Assembly (NCBI GenBank): GCA_944390195.1
Contig: CALXOZ010000002.1
Location: 78,380-136,219, forward strand
Reading direction: 5' to 3'
Origin: an uncultured Alphaproteobacteria bacterium
GTDB lineage: Bacteria > Pseudomonadota > Alphaproteobacteria > CAAGCB01 > CAG-977
Length of the DNA: 57,840 bases
Below are positions 36,472 through 46,041 of this stretch, piece by piece (position 1 is the stretch's first letter; each line of letters begins with the position of its first letter). Under the pieces are notes generated by a model. It did not search any database, was not told where the DNA came from, and was given only the letters and a program-made list of their open reading frames with translations. The position numbers were made by a program, and so were the translations under genes.

Positions 36472-37011
36472 ATGACGGATACTGTTATCATCAGAGAAGT
36501 TCTTTTTTCGGATATTGATGCGATCATGAGAATCGAACAGAACAGTTTTTTATCCGGAGTGCAAGAAGATCGGGAACTTTATTTAAAGCGGATCAACACC
36601 TTTCCACAGGGTTTTTTAATTGCTCAAGACCGGCTGACAGGCATTGTCGGAGGTTATATTTGTTCAGAATTGTGGCATGAAGACCAAGCTATTGATGCAG
36701 ATGTTCTTGCGTTGGGGCATGATCCGAAAGCTTTGCATCACGAACAAGGAAAACATTTATACATCACCTCTTTCGGAGTTTTACCAGAATGGAGGGGAAA
36801 AAGGATCGGTTATAAACTGTTTCGAGCTTTGGAAGAAAAGATGGAACAGGATTTTCCGTTTGTAACAAAAAAAATGCTGATCGTCAGCGAAGCGTGGACT
36901 GCAGCAAAAAATCTTTATGCTAAACAAGGCTTCAAAGAAACCGGCAAGATCGTCAATTTTTTTACCCCCGACAATTCGCCCGCTCAAGATGCTATTATTA
37001 TGATGAAGTGA
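36472..37011 (+). CDS. GNAT family N-acetyltransferase
   Basis: The 179-residue protein has the GNAT core: IREVLFSDIDAIMRIEQNSF at the N-terminus, YITSFGVLPEWRGKRIGYKL (acetyl-CoA pyrophosphate loop, motif A) and AAKNLYAKQGFKETGKIVNF (motif B). It resembles RimI- or AANAT-like acetyltransferases. The acceptor substrate cannot be inferred. A GAGAGG ribosome-binding site precedes the ATG. It stands alone and divergent from metG. Confidence 0.87.
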   Translation: MTDTVIIREVLFSDIDAIMRIEQNSFLSGVQEDRELYLKRINTFPQGFLIAQDRLTGIVGGYICSELWHEDQAIDADVLALGHDPKALHHEQGKHLYITSFGVLPEWRGKRIGYKLFRALEEKMEQDFPFVTKKMLIVSEAWTAAKNLYAKQGFKETGKIVNFFTPDNSPAQDAIIMMK

Positions 37012-37195
37012 TTTTTAATAAAAATAAATTTATCAAATAGATAAACTTAATTTCTTTTATTTTGGTTTATGTTTTGCATGAAGAACATACTTGGGAAAAC
37101 AGACAGCAACGATTAAAAAAAGAAAATAAAATTTATTATTTCAATATGTTAAAAGTATTTATTGATCTTTTTTGTTTCGTTTTATATATAAGTTA

Positions 37196-37669
37196 TTAAG
37201 TATTTTCAGAAATCCATTGTTTTGTCGCTTCAATCAATTCTGATATATGTCCGTTTTTAAATTGTTCCGGCGGAATAAACATGATTTTTTCAACAATATC
37301 TCCCGCTTCCGCTTTGAAAAAATCTTTTTTTGTTGTCTTGTCCAAAAATTCCCGCCATGTCTTTCCGGACAGAGCACAAACCTTTTCACGCGGATATTTC
37401 ATCAAAGCAATCCGGCGCATCAATAGCGATAACTCCGTTGCCAAACGATAATCGTCTTGCGGAAACTTTTTCATCAAACGTTCGACTTCTTCATTCGCGT
37501 ATTTTTTCGCCGTCAATCTATGATATCTGATCCATACCAAACGTATTAAAACAACAAATGAAATCATACCCGTTATGGCAATCCAAAAATCAACCGGTAA
37601 AGGCCATAAAGACGGTAATGAAGGCAGATGAACATCTCTTAATCCGGACAGGTCTATTTGAGGCTGCAT
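37196..37669 (-). CDS. DUF4381-like protein of the MoxR cluster
   Basis: The 157-residue protein has one N-terminal TM helix (about 28-47, FWIAITGMISFVVLIRLVWI) after a short Leu/Pro-rich lead (RDVHLPSLPSLWPLP), typical of DUF4381. A cytosolic helical domain follows. It overlaps the DUF58 stop by one base (TAATG). In other bacteria DUF4381 sits between a DUF58 protein and VWA-domain BatA/BatB proteins and is thought to help MoxR-type chaperones act on membrane complexes. No VWA gene follows here. Confidence 0.8.
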   Translation of the reverse strand: MQPQIDLSGLRDVHLPSLPSLWPLPVDFWIAITGMISFVVLIRLVWIRYHRLTAKKYANEEVERLMKKFPQDDYRLATELSLLMRRIALMKYPREKVCALSGKTWREFLDKTTKKDFFKAEAGDIVEKIMFIPPEQFKNGHISELIEATKQWISENT

Positions 37670-38640
37670 TATTTTTCCTTTGCTGTCAAAATGCCATGAC
37701 GAATTGTTTTTACGATATCTTGATCGGTTCTTATGCCGATGTAGACAATATGGCGGCTTTTACAAAAATTTTCCAAATCATGACGCGGTTTGACAAACAT
37801 CTTTTTATATTCATCACACCATTTTTGATCGTCCGTATGAATTGCCATACTGTTTTTCCCGTCGCTGATCCTGTATGTTCCGGCAGGAGGCGGCGTTTCT
37901 TCTAAAAGGTCGTATATTTGAATGCATACGATATCACAGTGGCGGGAAATATAAGTCAGATGTTTTTTACATTCTTCATCAAAGCCGTAAAAATCGCTGA
38001 TAATATAAACACGTCCTCCGTTTTTGCAAACTCTGCGCAATTCAAACAAAGCATCGCTTAAAGAAGTGCCCCTTCCTTTTTTTTCCTCGTTTGCGGCTTG
38101 GATGACAGCGTTAAAGACTTCCATCAATCGTCGCATCTGGCGATGAGGGGCAATTTTTGTATAACGGTCGGCGGACATGATCAACGCCCCGATTTTATCC
38201 CCCTGTTCTCTCGATGCCCATGCAAGAGCTGCCAAAATCCTTGCACAGATAACTGACTTGAATGCTGTTCTTGTTCCGAAATGCATACGGGGGCGAAAAT
38301 CTGCTAAAAACAAAACGGGACGATCCCGTTCTTCTCGATATAATTTTGTATGCGTTTTTCCGGTTCTTGCGGTAACACGCCAGTCGATCAAGCGAATATC
38401 ATCCCCTTGATGGTAAGCTCTTACTTCATCAAACTCCATGCCCCTTCCGCGAAATGGGGAACGATGCACTCCCAATCCTTCAGCTTTTGAAAAGCCGATA
38501 CTGTTAAAAGACAGCAACGGTACAAATTTCTTTTGAGCCAACAGCTCTGGCAAAGAAATATGTATACCGTCCCCTGCTTCGTTATCAGGAAACGAAGGTG
38601 ATGCACCGGCATTCAGAAAAGTTTTCAGTTTACTAAACAT
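37669..38640 (-). CDS. DUF58 domain protein (MoxR-associated)
   Basis: The 323-residue protein carries the DUF58 signature: HRSPFRGRGMEFDEVRAYHQ, DIRLIDWRVTARTGKTHTKL, YREERDRPVLFLADFRPRMH, and the VWA-like C-terminal half (GRVYIISDFYGFDEECKKHL). Unlike many homologues it has no N-terminal TM helices. It overlaps moxR by one base and is followed without a gap by DUF4381. Such proteins partner MoxR AAA+ ATPases. Confidence 0.9.
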   Translation of the reverse strand: MFSKLKTFLNAGASPSFPDNEAGDGIHISLPELLAQKKFVPLLSFNSIGFSKAEGLGVHRSPFRGRGMEFDEVRAYHQGDDIRLIDWRVTARTGKTHTKLYREERDRPVLFLADFRPRMHFGTRTAFKSVICARILAALAWASREQGDKIGALIMSADRYTKIAPHRQMRRLMEVFNAVIQAANEEKKGRGTSLSDALFELRRVCKNGGRVYIISDFYGFDEECKKHLTYISRHCDIVCIQIYDLLEETPPPAGTYRISDGKNSMAIHTDDQKWCDEYKKMFVKPRHDLENFCKSRHIVYIGIRTDQDIVKTIRHGILTAKEK

Positions 38641-39635
38641 TATGGCAAAGGTACCCGTGATAATAGAAGATCAATAAAACTGTCTGGCGTGATTCCTTCA
38701 GCCTCCGCTTCAAAAGTTAAAATTATACGGTGGCGCAACACGTCATGAACGACTGCATGAATGTCTTCGGGCAAGACATAATCCCGCCCGCCAAGCCAAG
38801 TCTTTGCGCGGGAGCAACGATCCAAAGCTATCGTTGCTCGTGGGCTTGCCCCGAAAGCGACCCAGCGCGAAAACTTTTCATCGTATTTTTCAGGGTGTCT
38901 TGTCGCCATAATCAACTGAACTATATACTCTTCCAATGCCGAAGACAGATGAATGTTCAAAGCTTCCCTTCTGGCTGTAAAAACGCGTTCTTGAGGCATG
39001 ACTTCGACGGATTTGTTTTCTTCATTCGCCAAAGCCTCATTGCGTACCAACTTCAAAATTTGCCGTTCGGCAGCTGCATCCGGCTGGCTGATTTTCACAT
39101 ACATCAAAAAACGGTCCAACTGGGCTTCAGGCAAAGGATAAGTCCCCTCTTGTTCAATCGGGTTCTGAGTCGCCATAACCATAAAAAGCTTTGGTAACTG
39201 ATATGTCTTTCCGCCAACGGTTACCTGTCGTTCAGCCATTCCTTCCAACAAGGCGGATTGGACTTTTGCCGGAGCCCTGTTAATTTCGTCGGCTAAAATA
39301 AGATTATGGAAAATCGGCCCCGGTTGAAATTTGAAATCTCCCGTTTCCGGACGATAAATATCACTACCCGTAATGTCGGAAGGCAACAAGTCCGGTGTGA
39401 ATTGAATACGTTGATCATCGCCTTCTATTGCTTCGGACAACTTTTTGATCGCTTTCGTCTTTGCCAGGCCCGGAGCTCCTTCGACCAAAAGATGACCGTC
39501 TGCCAGCAAAGCAATCAACAACTTATCGACTAAAGCGGTTTGTCCGATGATACAGGTATTCATGTATTCCTGTAAACGCATAAAGCTGCGGCGTGCTGTC
39601 GTCATTTCTGTTTTTGATTCGTTTTCACTCAGCAT
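38640..39635 (-). CDS. MoxR-family AAA+ ATPase
   Basis: The 331-residue ATPase has GAPGLAKTKAI (Walker A), LILADEINRAPAKVQSALLE (Walker B), MVMATQNPIEQEGTYPLPEA (sensor 1 region) and a C-terminal lid with GASPRATIALDRCSRA (sensor 2). MoxR proteins act as chaperone-like AAA+ enzymes on metal-cofactor or envelope complexes. AAGGAG precedes the ATG. It heads the moxR-DUF58-DUF4381 unit, and all three genes are coupled by 1-base TAATG overlaps. Confidence 0.93.
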   Translation of the reverse strand: MLSENESKTEMTTARRSFMRLQEYMNTCIIGQTALVDKLLIALLADGHLLVEGAPGLAKTKAIKKLSEAIEGDDQRIQFTPDLLPSDITGSDIYRPETGDFKFQPGPIFHNLILADEINRAPAKVQSALLEGMAERQVTVGGKTYQLPKLFMVMATQNPIEQEGTYPLPEAQLDRFLMYVKISQPDAAAERQILKLVRNEALANEENKSVEVMPQERVFTARREALNIHLSSALEEYIVQLIMATRHPEKYDEKFSRWVAFGASPRATIALDRCSRAKTWLGGRDYVLPEDIHAVVHDVLRHRIILTFEAEAEGITPDSFIDLLLSRVPLP

Positions 39636-39716
39636 AAAAAAAACTCCTTTTTTGCCTTTATAGCTGTTACACTGGCGCTATATTATATGATTTCAATCCA
39701 AGGGGCACTATATTTT

Positions 39717-40475
39717 ATGGTCATACTGTCATTTTATCGTTTTTTAATCGGTACGATACAATCCGGAAAAACAAAATATACCTTATTTATGAAAAACGAT
39801 ACAAAAGTTGATGTGAAAATTGATTTGAACGATCTTGCTTATTGCGCAGACAACATGAGCATTTACGGTGTTTGCCAAAAAGAAGGAAAAAATATCATTC
39901 AGACCGGAAAATTGAAAGTTTCAAATATTGACACCGTTCCTTTATTTTCCTTATCCCGTCAAAACATTTTATACCCTGCCGTTTCTCCGGATCATCAAAA
40001 AATTGCTTTTATTGCTCAAGACAAAATTTCCAAAGCGGCTGTCTTGCGTGTTATATTAAAAGAAGAATTCGGCTGGTTTCCCATATCCGATATTAAATTG
40101 CCGGCATCCGCCTCACCTGTTTGTTTTTCTTCACAAGACATTGTCATATTTACCGATGACACGGGAGCTTTAAAAGCTGTCCGGTTGTCAAAAAAGCCGA
40201 AAACAATTCTTTTACATGAAAAAGGTATCATGCCCGCCTACAGTACTTCCGAGCGGTTATTGGCTTTTGTGAACAATGATAAAATCATATGTACCGGCTC
40301 TTTATCCGACGAACTGCCGGTAAATAACATATCGGTTTTATGTTTTTCAAATGATGGGAAAAACCTGTTTTATGCTCAGGAAAACCGCATTTATAAATAT
40401 TCCTTGGCGCAAAAACAAACAGAACTTTTTATAAAAACGGATTTTCCTGTTATCTTTTTTACGGAACTTCAGTAA
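39717..40475 (+). CDS. Unrecognised protein, possible beta-propeller
   Basis: The preferred start is the ATG at 39717, 11 nt after AGGGG, giving 252 residues. The frame also opens at an ATG at 39687 that has no Shine-Dalgarno. After a short hydrophobic N-terminus (MVILSFYRFLIGTI), repeated short strands such as YPAVSPDHQKIAFIAQD, MPAYSTSERLLAFVNNDK and LCFSNDGKNLFYAQENRI match the WD40/TolB-like pattern of three or four blades. It could be a membrane-anchored or exported propeller. It is divergent from moxR and overlaps the next gene by 7 nt tail to tail. Confidence 0.6.
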   Translation: MVILSFYRFLIGTIQSGKTKYTLFMKNDTKVDVKIDLNDLAYCADNMSIYGVCQKEGKNIIQTGKLKVSNIDTVPLFSLSRQNILYPAVSPDHQKIAFIAQDKISKAAVLRVILKEEFGWFPISDIKLPASASPVCFSSQDIVIFTDDTGALKAVRLSKKPKTILLHEKGIMPAYSTSERLLAFVNNDKIICTGSLSDELPVNNISVLCFSNDGKNLFYAQENRIYKYSLAQKQTELFIKTDFPVIFFTELQ

Positions 40476-41614
40476 GAACGGCGATAACTTATAAACAACA
40501 AGAAAACGCTCAATAACATCTGAAAGGACATATCGCTGAATTGTATAAAGTAGCTTTCAAAATAGATTGAAGAAAAAGCCGCTGTAAAAAACAAGATATC
40601 CCCTTTTAAGAATCCACGTTGTTCCGAGTCTTTCAATAAAAAGGCGATCCCCGCATAAAACAATCCGAAATCCGCCAGATAAAACAGTGGAGAAATCAAA
40701 CATCCTGCTGCGCAAAGATAAGCATTTTGGACATATGATGGACATAAAGGCTGACGAAACAGCTTTATACCGGCGAATATAATACCGCCTGCCAACAGAA
40801 TTTGTAAAACTGATGCCGTGATTATTGATATTCCACTGCAATATAAAATTGAGAATAACGAAGAAAAAACGCAAGGCTTGTCATACAATTCAAGCACCCC
40901 CGCTTTAAAAGAAGCCGTGAATGCTTCAAATCCATAACGCATCAAGCTTAACACAACGATTGCACCCGCAACTCCCATTGAAATGAAAAGAACTTTCTTT
41001 TGCTTGCGAGCAAAAAAAGCGGTTGCGAGCAAAATGAAAAGGACTGGTTCTATAATGCATAGACCTGCAAAAAAACCAGCCCATTTGGGATGTTTATTTG
41101 CCAGACTTAATGCAAAAATGACACCTGCCGCCGCATATACTCCCCACCCGCCTGTTGTAAAGCTTAAAAAAGCAACAGGTAAAGAGAACATCAACAGTAA
41201 TGTCTTTGTGATCGGAAAAAGTGTATAAAGAGACAGACCGAATAAAACAAGTCCCCAAAAAATCCATGTTTCACAAAATGAATTATAATCCATAGACAAC
41301 CATGGTACGCTTAAAAAGGATTTCATCGGTGAAGCAAACGATATGAAACGGTTGTCAACATGAGCTGTTTTGTATAAAAAATCCGATATGTTTTCTTTTT
41401 GATACGCCTGTTCGGGAGGAGTTTGTTTTTCAAGCAAGCGGAACACGGCGTAATCGCCGGCAAGATTTTCTCCGATAATACGGAAAGAACTTCCTTGAGC
41501 TCTGGGGAACCCCTCTTCATTATAAAAGGCGGTTCTTAATAAAAAAGTGTAACCCGTCATCGCGGCGAAAAAAATTAAAAATAAATATTGAAAAATTTTT
41601 TTATCCGTATCCAT
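40469..41614 (-). CDS. Multi-spanning membrane protein, GT87/DUF2029-like
   Basis: The 381-residue protein has about nine TM helices. After TM1 comes a periplasmic-type loop containing the acidic pair in LAGDYAVFRLLEKQTPPEQA, resembling the GT-C glycosyltransferase family 87 (polyprenyl-linked mannosyltransferases), where an early Asp is catalytic. Further helices contain GGWGVYAAAGVIFALSLANK and FFAGLCIIEPVLFILLATAF. It might add sugars to envelope glycolipids. The family resemblance is moderate. It stands alone, divergent from the dihydropyrimidinase gene. Confidence 0.7.
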   Translation of the reverse strand: MDTDKKIFQYLFLIFFAAMTGYTFLLRTAFYNEEGFPRAQGSSFRIIGENLAGDYAVFRLLEKQTPPEQAYQKENISDFLYKTAHVDNRFISFASPMKSFLSVPWLSMDYNSFCETWIFWGLVLFGLSLYTLFPITKTLLLMFSLPVAFLSFTTGGWGVYAAAGVIFALSLANKHPKWAGFFAGLCIIEPVLFILLATAFFARKQKKVLFISMGVAGAIVVLSLMRYGFEAFTASFKAGVLELYDKPCVFSSLFSILYCSGISIITASVLQILLAGGIIFAGIKLFRQPLCPSYVQNAYLCAAGCLISPLFYLADFGLFYAGIAFLLKDSEQRGFLKGDILFFTAAFSSIYFESYFIQFSDMSFQMLLSVFLLFISYRRSY

Positions 41615-41710
41615 AATTTTATTCCGATCAATAAAAAAACAAACGAAATGCTCTTTTTTATGGTATGATTATCATCAAAAACTTTATTTCTTTCAAGGAG
41701 CTTTTTAAAA

Positions 41711-43099
41711 ATGGGCATTTGTCTGAAAGGTGGAATGGTCGTTAATGCAGACCGTTCATTTTATGCCGATGTTTATTGTGAAAACGGCATCATTCAATTA
41801 ATCGGTCAAAATTTGGACATACCGTCCGATACCAAAGTTATTGATGTTCGCGGGACGTTTATCATGCCCGGCGGGTTGGATCCTCATACACATATGCAAC
41901 TACCGTCTATGGGCACCGTTTCCAGTGACGACTTTTTCAGCGGAACATCGGCAGCAGCTGCCGGAGGCACAACAATGATCATTGACTATGTCGTTCCCGA
42001 CAAAAATGACGCTTCGATGTTCCCGGCTTATTATGAATGGCGTGAACGGGCTCAAAAATCCGCCATCGATTATTCTTTTCATATGAATATTACGTCTTGG
42101 TCGGATAAAATTGCTGCAGAAATGAAACAACTTACCGACAACGAAGGAATTAATACTTATAAATTCTTTTTATCCGCAAAAGGCTCTTTGATGCTTGCCG
42201 ACGAAAAATTGATTTTAGGGTTTGAACATTGCCGTAAAATCGGAGCCATGCCGGAAGTACATGCGGAAAACGGAGACATGATCGAATTCATGCAGCATAA
42301 ATTATTGGAACAAGGGATTATTGATCCGGTTGGTCATCCTTTATCCCGCCCTCCGAAGGTCGAAGGGGAAGCCACCGCACGCGCAATCATGCTGGCCTCG
42401 ATGGTAGACTGTCCGATTTATATCGTTCATATGTCCTGTAAAGATTCTGTCAGTGCAGTACGTCGGGCTCAGGCAGCTGGGATAAAGGTTTTCGGGGAAA
42501 CTTGTCCGGGTTATCTGGTCATAGATGAATCGGTTTACTCAAATCCGGATTTCACTTTTGCGGCCGCTCATGTCATGAGCCCTCCTTATCGTGCAAAAGA
42601 ACATCAAAATACATTATGGAACGCTTTGCATGCGAAAACTATTTCCGTTGTCGCAACAGATCATTGCCCCTTTAACAACAATCAAAAAGCCCTTGGAAAA
42701 AATGACTTTACGAAAATTCCGAACGGGTGCGGCACAGTCGAAAACCGCTTGGAAATCTTATGGCACTTCGGCGTAAATACAGGACGGTTATCCGCAAATG
42801 AATTTGTAGCTTTAACATCTGCAAATGCAGCTCAAATCTTTAATATATATCCGAAAAAAGGACGTATCGAAGTCGGAGCCGATGCCGATATCGTTGTCTG
42901 GGATCCGAAAAAAGAAAAAACGATTTCCGCTAAAACACATCACATGAATGTCGATTTCAGCGTATTTGAAGGTATTACGGTCAAAGGATGTCCCGTCTAT
43001 ACCCTTTCCCATGGTAAAATTGTCTATGAAAACGGGCAGCTTTGCACACAAAAAGGCGATGGACAGTATGTCAAACGTTTGAAGTACACTTTTAAATAA
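41711..43099 (+). CDS. hydA: Dihydropyrimidinase / D-hydantoinase
   Basis: The 462-residue protein shows the complete binuclear amidohydrolase metal set: HTH (His59, His61) in GGLDPHTHMQLP, the carbamylated Lys151 in NTYKFFLSAKGS, His184 in PEVHAENGDM, His240 in YIVHMSC and Asp317 in VATDHCPFN. It opens the ring of dihydrouracil/dihydrothymine or 5-substituted hydantoins. AAGGAG lies 9-11 nt before the ATG. No dihydropyrimidine dehydrogenase or ureidopropionase is adjacent, so its pathway partner is elsewhere or the substrate is a hydantoin. Confidence 0.93.
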   Translation: MGICLKGGMVVNADRSFYADVYCENGIIQLIGQNLDIPSDTKVIDVRGTFIMPGGLDPHTHMQLPSMGTVSSDDFFSGTSAAAAGGTTMIIDYVVPDKNDASMFPAYYEWRERAQKSAIDYSFHMNITSWSDKIAAEMKQLTDNEGINTYKFFLSAKGSLMLADEKLILGFEHCRKIGAMPEVHAENGDMIEFMQHKLLEQGIIDPVGHPLSRPPKVEGEATARAIMLASMVDCPIYIVHMSCKDSVSAVRRAQAAGIKVFGETCPGYLVIDESVYSNPDFTFAAAHVMSPPYRAKEHQNTLWNALHAKTISVVATDHCPFNNNQKALGKNDFTKIPNGCGTVENRLEILWHFGVNTGRLSANEFVALTSANAAQIFNIYPKKGRIEVGADADIVVWDPKKEKTISAKTHHMNVDFSVFEGITVKGCPVYTLSHGKIVYENGQLCTQKGDGQYVKRLKYTFK

Positions 43100-43103
43100 A
43101 GTC

Positions 43104-43132
43104 AAAACCCGCGTAAAACGCGGGTTTTTTTT
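43104..43132 (+). terminator. Intrinsic terminator of the dihydropyrimidinase gene
   Basis: AAAACCCGCGT pairs with ACGCGGGTTTT around AAA and is followed by a T run, 4 nt after the stop codon. Confidence 0.93.
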
Positions 43133-43883
43133 ATCAGATCAAGCTTGATAGGAATAATGAATAAAAACTTCGTTTGTAACAAATCATAAATTATCGCGCA
43201 CAATGTTGACATAAAGCGAAATCAGAATCTTCAAAAGGAAAGATTCCGTATAAAAACAATCGCAAATATTGTTTTATTTCTTCTAGGAGTCTTAAAAAAA
43301 GACAATCATACGAAAAAAAGAATACAGGGAATGTCGGCAAAAAATATTATGTTTCTCGGAAATATCCGAAAAGGCTGAAATAAACAGAAGTGGGATTTTA
43401 TTAACGATATATTTTTAATAATAAAAAAACAAAACTCACAGAAGCCAAAACACTTGTCCAAAAAGCAACTTTGTATGAAAAGTCATATTGAACAGCATAT
43501 TAACAACAACTTATTATTCCAGATTGGATTTTATTCTTTTTGATAAAGAAGTATACTTTATTAATTTTTTAACCACTTGAATTATCGTTTTTTTATATTG
43601 ATAAGATATTGATTAAGCTAAGATAAAAAAATCTTCATTTCAAACGGAACTTGTAATTTTTTTATTTTTTCATGCCTATATCTGGTTTTATGGATTGGAA
43701 AAAGATTTTTACGATGTCTTTTTCCGATCCCATTTCATATTGAAAAGAGATGAAAGGGATTTTTCAGTTAAAAAGAGGAATTTCTTCTTTTTTATCCGGA
43801 AATAAGTAAACCAATAACCTCCGCAAAAAGTATGTTTTACGCATTAACAAAAGCTTCAAAGTTTCTGTTAAAAAGCCTTATAA
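43133..43883. other. Gene-free region of about 750 bp
   Basis: Very AT-rich, with no coding frame of quality. The only structure is a 14-bp stem (43692-43705 with 43717-43730, one G-U pair) around an 11-nt loop, with no T run after it. It may be an eroded region or carry a small RNA. Confidence 0.45.
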
Positions 43884-43886
43884 AAA

Positions 43887-43915
43887 GAACCCCGCGTAAA
43901 ACGCGGGGACTTTTT
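43887..43915 (-). terminator. Terminator of zincin gene 1
   Basis: A perfect stem CCCCGCGT/ACGCGGGG with loop AAA (43890-43908), A-rich to the left and T-rich to the right. It lies directly after the stop of the minus-strand gene at 43915 and could also act on the plus strand. Confidence 0.85.
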
Positions 43916-44979
43916 TATCTTGCGTGTTTTGCCGCAAACTTTTGCGCTTTTACAAATTTTGCCGCCAATGTGTTCTTTTTTAACATTTCCTTGTTTTTCA
44001 ATATCTTCTTTATAATCGGGTTTATTTGAGAAACCGGAGGTTTTTTCATTTCCGGAACACGCGGTTTGATTGTGTTCGGACGAGTTGGTATGCCGTTTAA
44101 AGCTTTTGAATCATCTTTCCCCGTCATTTCCTTACGGAATTCAAAGAACTTTTTCATTTGTTCCATTGTAAATTCAGAAACGTCCAAATATTTTCCACCA
44201 TTTAAGATTTCCGGATCATCACGGAAGTAATTACCGTCTTTAGTCCATGCAATTTCCGCTATTGTCTTTTGAGCGGAGATGGAAGTTTCAAACGTCATAC
44301 TTCCCTTTCCTTTTGCAATATTGCGTAATTCCTGTTGCATCGGTTCCAAGAGATATCCTTCTTCATAAACGGATTTTGTCCCCAGTTGATCATACCAAGC
44401 TTTAAAAGTATCCGTCAAAAGGTTGTGCCCGAGTTTTCCGTCGTTTTTAATCAAAGCTTCAGAAAAACCTTTGGCGATTTCCGGATAATATTTATAAAAT
44501 TCCTGTTTTGGTCCCGTGTCTCCCAACCGATGCAATTCTTCACATGCGGAAGCGGCATAAGCCTGAGCATCGGCTTCCATAGCTCTCATATAGATTAAAT
44601 TTGTTTTAACATCCCATTTTTCTTCGTCCAGATCAGAAGCACGGACAAATTGTCCGGCGTGCCGACATTCATGGCACATTGTTCCGATTAATTTTTCATC
44701 GGAAAAAGCCGGATTTAAAGCAATTCTTTTACTGACGGGATCAGCGAAACCGAAAGCTCTGTTTTTTCCTCTTATAAAGTTGAAATGATAACCGTTTTCA
44801 GCGGCTATTTGCAAAGTTTCCCGTCCCAGTTCGCTTTTTGCCAAACGATTAATCATAGAAATCATGCGAGGACGATCTTTTTTTGGACAAGTCCTCAAAT
44901 CAACATCTATTACAGGTTTTTCATCTGGATAGAAAGTCGATACACTATTAGATTGTTGAAAAGCTACTTTTAATGACAT
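43915..44979 (-). CDS. Zincin-like metalloprotease paralog 1 (HECRH family)
   Basis: A 354-residue protein without signal peptide or TM segments. HECRHAGQF (His103, Glu104, His107) is an HExxH zinc motif. About 28 residues on, MEADAQAY supplies Glu135 (and Asp137), the ExxAD-type third ligand of gluzincins. An N-terminal domain (VIDVDLRTCPKKDRPRMISM, NRLAKSELGRETLQIAAENG) and a C-terminal domain with AWTKDGNYF and a Lys/Pro-rich tail are shared with two neighbours. It lacks the Cys cluster that the other two carry at residues 75-85. A promoter-like element (45021-45049) lies upstream. The substrate is unknown; peptidase activity is inferred from the motif. Confidence 0.72.
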   Translation of the reverse strand: MSLKVAFQQSNSVSTFYPDEKPVIDVDLRTCPKKDRPRMISMINRLAKSELGRETLQIAAENGYHFNFIRGKNRAFGFADPVSKRIALNPAFSDEKLIGTMCHECRHAGQFVRASDLDEEKWDVKTNLIYMRAMEADAQAYAASACEELHRLGDTGPKQEFYKYYPEIAKGFSEALIKNDGKLGHNLLTDTFKAWYDQLGTKSVYEEGYLLEPMQQELRNIAKGKGSMTFETSISAQKTIAEIAWTKDGNYFRDDPEILNGGKYLDVSEFTMEQMKKFFEFRKEMTGKDDSKALNGIPTRPNTIKPRVPEMKKPPVSQINPIIKKILKNKEMLKKNTLAAKFVKAQKFAAKHAR

Positions 44980-45020
44980 AACTGATTTTCCTTTTGATAT
45001 AGCCGTGAAAAACGTATTAA

Positions 45021-45049
45021 ATGGTAGAAAAAAAATATATTTTTGTCAA
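45021..45049 (-). promoter_or_regulatory. Conserved promoter P1 of zincin gene 1
   Basis: On the minus strand TTGACA and TACCAT are 17 nt apart. The preceding bases GAGAAAAATATTTGACAAAA are almost identical to those at P2. It lies 42 nt before the ATG of zincin gene 1. Confidence 0.7.
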
Positions 45050-45065
45050 ATATTTTTCTCAAAAT

Positions 45066-46013
45066 TTAATTATCCCACACAACAAGACAAGCATTTTTTA
45101 TTACATCCGAAGAAGTTGTTTTCTCGGATACTTGTCGCAGTTGGTTCATGACAGCCTCTTTTTTATATTTTTTCCGTTTGAATTGTGATCGAGGCTTTGG
45201 CAGAATCCTTTTTTGTTTTTTATTGGAAATCCCTTCTTTATATTTTGCTACCGAATTAACAGGCCTATCCACCTGCGTGCTTTTTATCAGTTTACGAACT
45301 TCAAAGAATTTTTTTGCAAATTCTTTTGTTTATCCGGATATGTTAAGGAAATCGGAATTTTCACCTGCCAGATAATATTCGAGCTGTTTTATTTACAATT
45401 GTTTTAAGGTCAACGCCATGCCGGAATTTATAACTGCTTTTCCGAATTGCTCTCAAAAGCATGACACATAATTTTATAATGTATTTTTTTTCATATGCTT
45501 ATTTTATGGCAATCCATTCATACACTTTTTAAAAGTGACTTTTATAACTTATCGAAATCTTTTTTCTTCATCGTAATCTTCTTTGCAAGTTTTTTAAGTC
45601 CGTACATAGGGCTTTAAAACAGTCAAAAGAAATTTTCCCCTTGCAACACCAACTTCTTGTAAGTCTTACGCTTTTTTGTTCGAAAGTGCGTTTGATTGAC
45701 GAACGGTATCCATGACATAAAACACCTGATCATTTTCTGTCGGAAAAAGCAAGATTTAAAAGAAAGATTTCATATAACGGAACACTTTTCTTACTTTTTT
45801 CGGAACAAAAACGATAATAGACGTTTCAGTCATCTTTTTCAAACTTCAAATTCCGTTTCAAACTTAACCAAATGATAATGATCTGAAGCACTCGCAACAG
45901 TTTTTTGGCAGAAAAACTCCGACGAACTGTTTTCCTTGTTTCAAAAACAGATATTAATATTTCCTTTGAACCTGAAACACCGATGATTTTTTAATATCCA
46001 CAATTGATGACAT
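45066..46013 (-). pseudogene. Decayed fourth zincin paralog
   Basis: No intact frame, but minus-strand fragments in the right order match the intact paralogs: LNLAFSDRK then CHGYR (compare LNPAFSDEK ... CHECR), KKLVLQGENFF (compare CKELALQGETGPY), YYLAGENSDFLN (compare NYLAGENPDFLN) and KKFFEVRKLI (compare QDFFKIRQEK). Stops and frameshifts separate them, and the zinc motif is destroyed. The promoter-like element P2 upstream is still intact. The 68-codon frame at 45066-45272 is the surviving 3' end and should not be annotated as a gene. Confidence 0.72.
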
Positions 46014-46041
46014 GAAAAATTCCATATAAAAAATATTGATC

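Noticed and set aside
45066-45272. 68-codon minus-strand frame as an independent gene
   Set aside because: It is the 3' remnant of the decayed zincin copy and lacks a Shine-Dalgarno.
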